Shown: positions 1-11,200 of the stretch, piece by piece
How positions within the stretch are numbered: the first letter of the stretch is position 1
Layout of the letters: each line of letters begins with the position of its first letter
Assembly: GCA_019648995.1 (NCBI GenBank)
Contig: BLXT01003725.1
Span: 736,136-767,033 of the forward strand
Direction: 5' to 3'
DNA from: Plakobranchus ocellatus
Lineage: Eukaryota; Mollusca; Gastropoda; Plakobranchidae
Length of the DNA stretch: 30,898 nt
Notes under the pieces: generated by a model
Database searches by the model: none
Told to the model about the DNA's origin: nothing
Seen by the model: the letters and a program-made list of their open reading frames with translations, nothing else
Position numbers and translations under genes: made by a program

Positions 1-27
1 AGCTGTTGGTAACAATTATAAAATTGT

Positions 28-195
28 AGGGGAAAGAGGAGAAGGACAATGAGAGGAGAAAGAGAAAGAAGAGGAGGAGGAGGAGGACAACAAGGAAAAG
101 AAGGAGAAAAGGAGAAGGAAGAGGAAGATCAAAAGGAGGTGGAGGAGGAGAAAAAAGAGGTGTAAAAAGAAAAAGAAAAAGGAGGAGAAGAAGAA
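28..195. repeat. GGA/GAA purine-rich low-complexity tract
   Basis: Nearly pure purine on the plus strand with irregular GGA, GAA and AAG units. No regular period or coding sense. Confidence 0.85.
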
Positions 196-540
196 ACATG
201 AGAAGGATAAATTTCACTCTGCTCATAATTCCATCCTAAAACGAACAATTGTCTCGGTAACAGGAAATTTAATTCCATTTTTCTACAGTTTTAGATCGCA
301 TATTATAATTTTTAACATCAGATAAATAATATGTTAGTGTTCGGTCAAATTTTGTGTCGTTTCTCTTAGGTGCAAATTTTTCAATAGACTGTTTAGGTTA
401 ATTAAACTTCTGATTTTTTGCTGCTTTGATCAAATCTTTTACTGCATTTAATTTCAACCAAACAGGTTTTCAAAACCATTTTAAAAAGAGAAAGAAGAAC
501 AAAAGAAATAGGAATTATCAAATGAGTAAATGAAAGTAAA

Positions 541-592
541 AGACAGAGAAAGAAAGATATATATAGAGAGAAAAAGACAGAAAGCGAGAGAG

Positions 593-630
<38 letters not shown>
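541..630. repeat. (AG)n microsatellite with degenerate shoulder
   Basis: Irregular AGAAAG and AGAC sequence leading into a perfect AG run at 601-629. Confidence 0.92.
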
Positions 631-631
<1 letters not shown>

Positions 632-1627
632 CACATCAGTTTTATTCATTGTAAATGCAAACTACAAACAAGATACTAGTGATACAATAAAATACAAGGT
701 ACTGAAAACCCAAGGACAAAACCTACAAAAATATAAATGTACCGCTGATAAAAAATATGATATAGTTAAATAGTTTATTTTTTTAAAAAGCATTAAAATT
801 CCACATATCTATCCCACAATCGGTACACTGTTTTATATTTTTTTCACTATTTGAACACATGATATGGAAGTTCAGTGCAACCGTTTTTTCTGACCTGCAC
901 AGCTTCAAATATTCGCTGAAAAAGTCAATAGTTCACTTGAAGTGAGCAATGGAGAGATTCATTTTTAAAATAAATACATTGTATTTTTATACAATTGTAT
1001 TTTATGTTACATTTTATGTATCTTGTAAGTTTCCTTAGAATTTAATTTAAAAAAAGTACGCATCTTAGCAGTAAGAGCAGTTTCGTATCGTTCTTGCAAC
1101 ACACATTCCAACTCGTATATTATTAAACAAAAACACTGAATAATGAAAAGCCGTTTGGCTGAAGTAAGAATGGAAGTGGATAAAAAAAAAGCAAGTTGAG
1201 CTGCATCTTCAGCGGACGTTTATTTACTTTTGTACAAGATTATTCAAGCTGAAGTGCACTTTAAAGGCCACAGAGAAGCCATGACAGAAAAATCTTGCCA
1301 AAATGTATTCTCTTACAAAAATACTTAGTTTTATAGATATTTAATAAGAGGGGCTTAAAAAAAAAACCAAGCTGAAGCGAAAAGAGCAAAGCATAATTAA
1401 CAAAGCATTAATTTTATCAGAAAGTGAAATAAGAAAGAAAAAAAAAAACATTATGAAAATAATGAAGCGGAGCAGGAGGAAACAAAATTCTCAGTATCTT
1501 TTTTACAGACGCTTGTTTATTCCTTGCCGCTATACGCGGAGACACAGCTGATTCTATTTTCTTCTATCCCATATAAACAAAGAATTTGCCTGCGCTGTAT
1601 TATTGGTAGTTCCATTTGTGACCGGAA

Positions 1628-1634
1628 TAAATAA

Positions 1635-1686
<52 letters not shown>

Positions 1687-1700
1687 ATTATATATATATA
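1628..1700. repeat. (AT)n microsatellite
   Basis: AATA units followed by a perfect AT run of about 40 bases, an interruption, then a second shorter TA run. Confidence 0.93.
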
Positions 1701-2750
1701 TGTATGTATTTATGCACATATACACGCGTTATGTAAACACCTGGCTTCACATCATGTAGAGATCTGTAATTTGTTGTTGGTGTTTATTGTACTGGTAAAA
1801 CTAGTTTTTTTCCACCTGGAAAATGTTTTTAAACCTGTGCGAGAAAGTTATAGGGTAGCGAAATGATCCTCAAACTTTAGATGTATTCGATCAGGTGCTT
1901 GTCACTGAGCCAACTTGACGCTCATGTTGTGTGAAGTTCATTCGCTGTTGACCTTAAAAACATTACGAGTACATTTAAGTCTCCAGTCCATTCTTTTGTT
2001 GTGCTACACCACAGACTATGATTAGCACTCTGATTGGTCCAAACTGCCCGAAGACCCGAGTCACGTGAGAGTGAAGAAAGCTCGTAATTTCGCAAGAATT
2101 TAAATTTCTAGGAATATCTGCTATGGCTGATTGTGCGTATTTCACAGAAAAACAAGCTTAGAGTTGAAAAGCAAAAGAGAAAAAAAGTTGATGATATTGA
2201 TTGTGAAAATGCTGAAAGCGACTTCCCACATACAAAAGGATAGTTGTTTTAAAATTTCAAATAATAAATGACAAATAAGCATGCCCGTGTGTCTCCAAGC
2301 TTATTAATATTTTGTTTAACCGTAAGCTGGATAAAAAATCTGGCGCTGCGGGAAAAAAGCTAAAATGGGAATTCTTTATTCATCAAGCACAAAGGAAAAC
2401 ATGCAAATAATTTTCATTTTCATTTCAGCCAGTGTTTAAAATAAGTATGAAATTACAGAATCAATTTCGATGATTAAATAATTAGCTCAGGATCAGCTAG
2501 CTTTTATTACTAAACTATGAAGCAAATTGCGGGCTACAGATGGATGTATTCTTTACTACTAGCATGGCTGTAAGAAATCGACCTTACCACGTCTTCTGGG
2601 CTAAGATCACTGCTGGGCTTGTTCTTTTAGATTACGGCAGTGAGGATATCAACAATTATCAGGTACAAAGATTGATTTTCCACAAATAACAAAAGGTGAA
2701 TTGTGGCTGATGGGCTATGAAGGTAAAGGATTGATGTATGATTGCAGATC

Positions 2751-2867
2751 TAAAGCGTATGCTTAATCCTCTTGCAAAATTCAGTTAATCGCCAGCCAGT
2801 GAAGAACTCGATTTCGGAGAACGTAATGGTTTACGCTTTACAGAATTTTGCATGAAGGATTAAGCAT
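2751..2867. repeat. Interleaved inverted repeats
   Basis: A 24-bp arm (2759-2782, ATGCTTAATCCTCTTGC...) recurs inverted at 2843-2867 with one substitution and one indel. A separate 9-bp arm TAAAGCGTA (2751-2759) recurs inverted at 2832-2840. The order is A-B-A'-B', so the two stems cannot both nest. Confidence 0.8.
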
Positions 2868-3187
2868 CACTAACTCTAAGTGCAAGACAGGGTGTTCAGT
2901 AGTAAACGTGCAGTGAGGATGAATTATTGTATCAGTTTCGATGCAGATAAATTGATTATCATGTGAAAAAAGTGGTTATGAATACGGAAGCGATTCAGTG
3001 ATCCTTTCATAATGAATAATGAATGGCAGGGGTGACAAACGGCAGAGAGTGAAAAGTAAGGGGAACTTCGACTGGAAGATAATAGGATGTGATAGTCAAA
3101 TAAACTGACTGATTGATAAAAATCAAATAAATAGAGAATATCTAAGCAGAATAATATGTTGATAGATCACAAGATAAATAGACTAAC

Positions 3188-3260
<73 letters not shown>
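3188..3260. repeat. (GATA)n microsatellite, first tract
   Basis: About 18 near-perfect GATA units followed by GGTA variants and GA-rich sequence. It gives spurious LSIYLSIY open frames on the minus strand. Confidence 0.95.
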
Positions 3261-3261
<1 letters not shown>

Positions 3262-3427
3262 GTAGTAGGTAGGTAGGTAAATGTGTAGGTAGAGAGAGAT
3301 AGAGAGAGGGAGAGAGAAAAAGAGAAAGTTAGGCAGATTGTGAGTAAATAGATAAATGCACATTCAGACCATAGTAGGGAGATAGATAAATGAACATTTA
3401 GAGAGACAAACAAAAAAAGGAACAGCC

Positions 3428-3506
<79 letters not shown>

Positions 3507-3507
3507 C
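3428..3507. repeat. (GATA)n microsatellite, second tract
   Basis: About 19 perfect GATA units, 168 bp after the first tract and in the same orientation. Confidence 0.95.
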
Positions 3508-5138
3508 ACAAAGACAAATGGATGGATAAAAAACGAAGTAAACAGGGCTAGACTGTGCGACCTGGGCCGAAAGTGTGACAAATATTATGTAGGATCATTG
3601 ACCAGGTCATAATACTTGTGCTGGAATTTTTTTAAAAATCGCCTTGGCTTTTATGTATGTTTTTTGCGAGTGTAAGGCTGAACTCATACTGCTGCGACAA
3701 ATGCGAAAACAATCACGAGATTTCAACCGCCTCTCTTCTTCTTTGTAGCGTAGAATTACTGTGCCGCATAGCATTTAAGTCTCAAAGTCGATGAGGTGTG
3801 CTTTGCTACGAGAAACAAAGAAAGGCGTTAAACATCTCGTGTAGTTAACCGCGCTTGTTAGCAGCAATGTTGTCCCGGCCTAAGAATGTTTTTTTATTGC
3901 TGAGTATGTTGAAATATATGAAGCTCGAAAAGCGAAAGCATGCACACATTGAGAGAGAACAATACACAGGTATGATTTACCTGGCACTTCATGACCATGT
4001 GGTACAATTTCAGTTTAAAACATAAGGAGGATAAACATTTTATACACTATCAGGTTTAACGTTTAACTATGGAGATAGTAATAATGGCCAGACATCGATA
4101 AATTTATTTTTAGAAGATATAATTCTTATAATTTTTTATCCATCTGCACTTAGACAGTTCAAAATAGCCTTGTAAAAGTCTACGCATGACCTTCAAATGT
4201 TGTTGGGGAAATCAAACAATTTTACAAGTAATGCCTCTAAATAACCTTTCAAAAGAAATCTTCAATTATAACTGCATCTGATAAAATGAAACACAATAGT
4301 AGAACTATATAAATCGTCACTGCTGTATACTACTACAACAGTCTAGTATACAACGGCAAAAAGTATACGCTAGAGATAAAATAGCTAGAACTAATAGAAT
4401 ATACTATAATTATGGTCTTCTATTGATTTTACCTGGATTGCCTGTTTTGTAAGAGACAAAAATTCAGTAGAGAGTAAATTAGATCACAGTCAAAATGAAG
4501 TCACAGTGAAAAGAATAGTTTCATCAATTGAGTAAAAACAAGCAAATATTAATAAAGTAAAATAAAGAATGTTATGTTTAGAGTTATGTCGAAATAAGAC
4601 ATGTTTAGATTTTATAATAATTAGTGATATGAAATAGTGTTCCATTTTCATTAAAAGAATCAGAGATTGAGAAAAGCATCATATTTTCAGTTTTTGTTAA
4701 CACATTTATTAGCAATGTTCAAACAATGTTATTTGTGGAATTTTTTGTAATATTAATTTTAAGTTCAAAGTTAATATGGAAAAACCAAGCAACAAGTGCA
4801 TCTAAAAAATTTGCAGTAAAGTCAACTGTTTCGGTTTAAACTGTTAATTCTGTATCTATAATTTTGATTAAAATTAGCACAATTCTTGGAGAATTACCTT
4901 TAAATGTATCAATATACTCAACAACTCGATTAAAAGCAATATCAACCATTTTGAATGAAAGAAATATTACAAGATTTCAAAACAATGTAACCTCACAGTC
5001 TCTTTTTTCTGTGGATTTTGATACCTTAACCTAACTTTTACATTTGAAAAATGTAAAGGAAAGCTGTAAAAAAAAAAAAAACGGCTGTAGAGGAAGGACT
5101 AAAGATTTGCTCTTTTTTTTGTAAACGAATTAACAAAC

Positions 5139-5283
5139 CTGAGCTTTTTCGTCGATATTCACTGTCTGTACCAGACTTGCCCAAGGGTTCCACGATCCGT
5201 ACTGTTTGCGGATAAAGACATGGTCGTACACGCTTCCTTTCTTGGGAATCAATAGTGCTCGCGGGAATTTGAGATCCTTTGGT
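5139..5283 (-). CDS. DNAH3: DNAH3-like exon 29: segment before AAA3
   Basis: 145 nt completing a lysine codon, then [20 protein letters not shown] to NIDEKAQ. 'P..G.VYD......G.W..W' is the conserved strand before AAA3. Acceptor CTCTCAG, donor GTTTGTT (unusual +3 T). The next exon, with the AAA3 P-loop, is not present in positions 1-5138. Confidence 0.93.
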
Positions 5284-8200
5284 CTGAGAGAACGGATATT
5301 AATTTAGAATCAGCTTCGCGCACTCGATTAAGACAATGGTATTAATTGTGTGTTCAATCATTGTTTTATTGTGTCAAACTTCAAGTCATAAAGCTCTGGG
5401 GGAAGATCGAACATAAAATATGGACGTGGATATAATTGTTGCCTTCTCCAATCAATAATTTTGACAAATGCAAGGAACAGAAAGTGATAGGATAGAGGTA
5501 ATGGATAATTTAAGCCCATTAAAACCTTGAGGCAACCAACGTAAACTTTAGAAACTTGGTAAAAGAAATTAAAAATAGAACCCATATTATTTTTAGGGGT
5601 AGACAAAAAATTGATTTCTCAAAAATCATGTGGATGTAAGTGTTATCACTATTCTACTGATTTTCTATACAAAGAAACTAAAGCCACTTTAGCAAGCTTA
5701 CAATAGGCTCTTCCTGATTTTACACTTTTTAAATGTCTGAAACTTGTCTTTGTTTAATGCAATGTCTTGTGATAAGTACGCCATTCTGTCTACAACACCG
5801 CGTACTGACCTACATCTAAAGCTTGTCCACCCTCCTATCCTAGGGATTTATATATAAATATGGCTATTCCAGTGTACCTTGAACAGTTTTTTTTTAATAT
5901 CTTACTTCGGATATTTGTCCTTGGGTCCGTCCATGTCGCAGAGGGTGCGGAAGAACTCATCAAACTTCAGCCTGGAGCTGGCGTCTAGCGTGGCGCCCAC
6001 GGACCACACCATAGAGAAGAAGAAGTAGGCCACGGTCATATTGGTACGCTCCTCGTCTAGTTTCTTCTCACTCATGCCCATACTAGGAGGTTCATCCCCT
6101 CCTCCTCCTCCCCCGTCCTCTTCTCCGCCCGCCTCGTCCTCCAAAAACTCATCGTCATCGTCCTCCTTCCCAAGTTTTCTATATGTGACATGTGACGGTG
6201 AGGAATAAAGACGTTATTTCCTGATACTGTGATCACAGAGCAGTGTGAAATGTACGGAATGATTATTTTTTTATGTTGTACTTAAAAGAACAAAGGACAA
6301 ATTATCCCATTTTATATATTTTTTTTTATTTCTGTATCTAAAACACACAGACAGACAGACAGACAGACACACACACACACATATCAAGAATTACTGTACT
6401 CAGGACGCGCACGGCACAAAGCAGAAGCCAGACATTCTTTTTTTGTTTTTGTTTTTGCTTTCTTATCAGTAAAAATCTATTTTTAGACTAGACGTAATAA
6501 CAATTTGCCGTTATATTACAACTCCACAGAGTATCGCAAGACAATTAGAAGATATAACGCAAATTTGAAATAGAAACAGCTGTAATTAACATAAACAAAA
6601 AAAAATCCCCTTAAGTCCACATGATCCTCACTTGACATCCTCCATAAGGCAGGAGTAAAGTTTGAGCATGCTGGCTGTGTAATGCATCGGGTGGAGCTGC
6701 AGGATGTGTTTGCAGGATTTGCTTACGAAGTTCAGACACGGGGGCAAGATCCACTCGAACAGAAGCTGGCACGGTCAACATAACCAGGAAGAGAATCAGT
6801 ACGAGAATCAAATGTTGACGTAAAAAAAATGTGAATTTTTGTATACATTGATCAAGTCCAAAAGATAAAGTAAGATTTATTATAACTTTTTTAAAATCCA
6901 AAACATAAACAGAGAAATCAGTTTCACACGCAATCTTTATTTTGAATACCACGATCCTTCTCTTACATAGAAGTCCGAGCGAATAACTTACAGAGTGTTT
7001 TGTCACCTCGTAAGCTACGCACTTTAACAATTTGACTATTTTGTAATTGTACAAACATTTATCTGCAAGGGAAAAGAAAACAGATTCTTCCAACTAACCC
7101 TGATAGTTTCCTTTTGTTCGGGCTTGAGACTGTCTGGCAGTTCAGTAGCCATCCATGAGGTGACCAGTGGTTCCCAGCCCAGCTGTAGCGGGTCCATGTA
7201 GATCATACCGCATCTGGGAATTATGAACACATTTTCTCAGCTTGGTTATCAAAGAATTCACTTTTCTTTAGCAGTATCAGGTGATTGTTCTTTGTAAAAC
7301 AGCAGGATGCGTACACATTACTAGATTGCCTCTGCAATATAGGTTGCAGCTTGACATCAAAATTACATATTTAGCAATGTTGCTTTAATATTGTTGTAAA
7401 AATTTAAAGCCTTAGTAAGGAAGACAATAATATTACTGAAATGTATTAGAATAAAAGTAAATTTATTTGTTTCGATTTTGTTCTCATGATGAGAGTGTCG
7501 TCACCGATGGCAAAAATCATGTTGCATATGGATATTTTTACGACTACTATGACAGTACATCTCTCTATCATATCCGATTAACTTCTTCTGTATTTTTATG
7601 TATTTCATTTAAGATTTCTCCTTTTCGCCCATTTGTTTCAGCCGACTTTTTTCTTCTCTTCGTCCTATGCAGCCTCTTTAAATAATATCTGTTCCAAACG
7701 ATAACTATCGGTTTATTGCCATCAACTGTTATTTATTGATTAAAGTGGAAGTAAGAAAAGTGTACAAATATCGCATTCCCGAGACATTTAAGTAAATTTA
7801 AGGAGCTTGGTGGTTAAACAAATTAAAAAAATATAGTAAAAGAATACAAAAAAATTAGAGAAACACATACTATACGTACAGGCGTTTTCCCATAAAGCTT
7901 TATTAGGTGAAATACTCTGTGTTGTTCAAATTTCTTTTTTAAAGTTTTAACTTTGTAGTTGTATTCTTTTACTACATTTCTATCTTTTTATGTATTTGCT
8001 GAAAAGAAGTCTCAGCAAGAGCCCGTATATTACATATAAATGATAAGATGGGTTCCAGATTATTTCCCAACGAATACAGACACCACCTTAAAGCAAATTT
8101 GAACAAAGCGGAGTATACATACAAACGTCTCTACATAAGGCTTTGCCTGAAAAAACACTTTACGTTGTTAAAAGTTTAAAAAATAAGTTTCGAGTTTCTG

Positions 8201-11200
8201 GTTGTATTATTACAATTATATTTCTATATTTGTATGTATTTTTTGTGCTAAAAAGAATTCTCAATACAAAGCCCGTATGTTACACATGTAGATGCCAAGG
8301 TGGATTCGAGATTGTTTCATGACTGACCGGCTGACTGTAGCTGGTGAAGCTTGCTCCAGGTCCTGAGGTTCGAAGATCATGTTCTGAGTGTTGTTCATCT
8401 GGATGATCTCCCCGCTCATAAGACACAGCTACCAGAGACGTAAAGAGAATTATAGTTTTAATAGTATAAAATAGAGAGTTGTTCATCTGGATGATATCAA
8501 GACTCAAACGGCACAATTACCTTTGCCAAATAGAGATACCATAGTATTCATGAAATAGATGTACCTTAAACGTTTAGCAACAAATCAAGATGTGACATGT
8601 TTTCGCTCCGAGCGAATAAATAAATCTATGGTGATAAAAAAGGAAAAAGAACTCAGTGTTTTATCATAAAATTTTGAGGAGGAATTTCAATCAAGCTGTT
8701 ATAAAAAGTGTTTTCTGGCATAAATGACTTTTATCAGACTTACTATGAAGGGTTTACTTAAGTAAGCACACAATAAGATATATCATTGTGTGCGAAAACA
8801 TAAAGAAAAAGAATAATGCTTCATTTTATTATTTACTGTATTTGAAAAAAAAATATTTATTACTTCCCTCTTTTTTACTTTTGTCTCCCCTCAACCCCTG
8901 TCATTTTATCTTGCCCTCTATTTCTTTGGCTCTCCCATTCTATTTTTCTCTCTCTCTCTCTACTTTGAACTCTCTCTTTCTCTCTTTACCTAACTCACTT
9001 TCTCTCTATCTTTCTTTTATCTCTTTCTCCACCCCTCGTTCCCTTTCTCTTCTCTCTCTTTCTTTCTCTTTCTCTTTCTATCCTCTCTTTCTCCCAATTT
9101 ATCTTTCTCTCTCTCATGGTTCTATCTCTTTAATCTTCCCCTCCCTGTCTCTCTCTCTTTCTCTCTAATACACTCTCTCTTTCCCTCCTTCTTTCTAGGT
9201 TCTCTCTCTTTTTCATCAACTTTACTTCGTTTCTTTCTCCACCCTCACCTTCTTGTTATCATCAAGCACTGTATTCATATTTTCAATCCACACAGCATCC
9301 ACTGGGCCGTCAAAGATGATCCACTTCCGACTAGCAGCTGTGTTGGAGGCATGTTCACGAAACGTGTTAGCCAAAACACCTGAGAGATAAAAATATCAGC
9401 ATATTCAGTGTGTATCAGATGCAAATTGTGTATAACGAATTCTTCAACATAGCTGCTTTGCTGCAAAATCATCAAAATGAAAGCCAAACTCTTTTTCCTG
9501 TCCAGACGTATAATTATATTTTAACGGAGCGCCGAAGACTGAGTTCACCCTGTTTTGGACAGGCTATATGTAGGCCTACACAAAAAATTATACTATCAAG
9601 GCAAGGATCAGCTTCATACTCCAAGTGTCATTGAAAAACATTTTATCCACAGTATGAGTTAAAAACTAGTATTATCTGAACGCATTCAGTTAGTTAAAGA
9701 CAATAAACGGAACCAATTAGGTCGCTTTACTTACCATCTGTCCACTCGTGTGAGACTGGATCAAACCGGCCATACAACTGACCCATGGTGATGGCTTTTG
9801 GGTTGATGATGCTGTACATTACCTTTAAGAAGAACACAATAAATTAATTTTTTTTGCCTCAAAGTTGATCCATAGATTAACGTTTTTACCCACAAATTGT
9901 CTTCTCAAAGTATAGCTAATAGTAGCTACTGGTCCTGGTTGCTTATTCAGGCTTTTAACTTTACGTCGATTACGTCCGAGGAGCGTTAGTGCCATATTGG
10001 CTAACAAAGCACCTGAACCGCACGGGGATCTATATCTTGCAGATTCAAGTTCGAGGCCTACCACAGAAGCTCTGGCCTGATGAGGGCTTAATAGTCTAGG
10101 ACCACATTGTAGTAGACGCGTTCTTTATACGAAATAAATATACTGCTTGACTGTCGTAAAACCATTCATTTCTTTCATTCGTTGATAAATAAACCAAAAT
10201 CCTGAGACTATTTTCTTTCTTTTACAAAAAGCTAAACTGTGGGTCATTGATGAGAGTAAGCGTAATAGTATGAAGATTTTATGCATCACTTATTGTTTCT
10301 GTCTGTCTATTGGTGATTTTTAACCCTGGGGGCTTACTCTGCGCCGATCCTTTATAACTAATATAAGCTGAAGTTCTGCCCTTTTTAGTATCCTCAGTTA
10401 CTTCAATTGTTTACGATATTGTATCAATTAATTTCAATACTGTAATGATCGATCTCAATATGGTAATAACTAAATTTTAAAAGATAAATTTTGGCCAAAT
10501 TTATAACAAAAGACCTTATGTCTCGTCCTGCTGTTTGCGAAAGTATCATCTTACCGGAGTTTCCTCCATCAATCCTTTCTCATGCAGATTGCCCAGGGCG
10601 GCCGCCAGAGTTTTAAAAGCTGATGTCTTCCCTCCCAGTGGGTCGCCGACAATCATCAGACCATGACGGACTAGTATCATCTCGTAGATCTGGCTCATGG
10701 GTGAGCGTAAAGAAACGAAAAGATGTGTGCATATATGACAAACTGCAACATTACAAATTAAGAAGTCATAGGCGTCTTGTTGAATAAATAACTGTTTGAG
10801 TATTTAATATGTTTGTATATGTAGACAGCGTACTAAAAACGATCTCAAGCTTCTAAGCCCTCATCAGGCCAGGGAGTCGTGGTGTGCTCGGATTTGAACC
10901 CGCAGTGCAGAGGTCGGTGCAAATTTCAGGCCAGCTTTCACTAACGCTGCAAGAGAAATCAGTCGTTATGTAATGAACCAATGGCCTCGTTTGTGTAGTA
11001 TTTTTTCCCTCAACATACGAGTTCACAGTTGGGAAATCTATGAGTATTAATTATTCTTAACAGATGATTGATTGTATAACCTCATAAATGTCGTTGAAAG
11101 CTCGAAATTTCTTTATCGAACACAGCATGAAAGAGAACAAAATGACAGAAAAATTTGATTATGTTAAAGGACAAACAAATGTAACGTAATAAAAATGCAT

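Larger units (their letters stand above)
1..5138. other. Presumed 3'-side intron, no coding exon seen
   Basis: AT-rich sequence following exon 29 in the transcript. I looked on the minus strand for the AAA3 P-loop and other dynein motifs and found none; plus-strand open frames are short or low-complexity. It holds purine-rich simple sequence at the far end, (AT)n, two (GATA)n tracts and an interleaved inverted repeat, listed separately. Most likely it is one intron longer than 5.1 kb. Confidence 0.7.
8429..9248 (-). other. Intron 24 with exon-edge copy and pyrimidine tract
   Basis: 820 bp. Has a degenerate copy of the exon 25 border at 8478-8520 and a CT-rich tract at about 8868-9240, which is purine-rich in the transcript. 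Confidence 0.85.

Noticed and set aside
3142..3581. Minus-strand open frames of repeated LSIYLSIY
   Set aside because: They are translations of the GATA microsatellites, with no start context or homology.
6611..7093. 160-residue minus-strand frame over exon 27
   Set aside because: It uses a different frame from the one fixed by exon 26 phase and family similarity; the dynein frame is [13 protein letters not shown].
8788..9168. Plus-strand Ser/Leu/Phe-rich frame
   Set aside because: It is the CT-rich tract; length comes from a lack of stops in low-complexity sequence.
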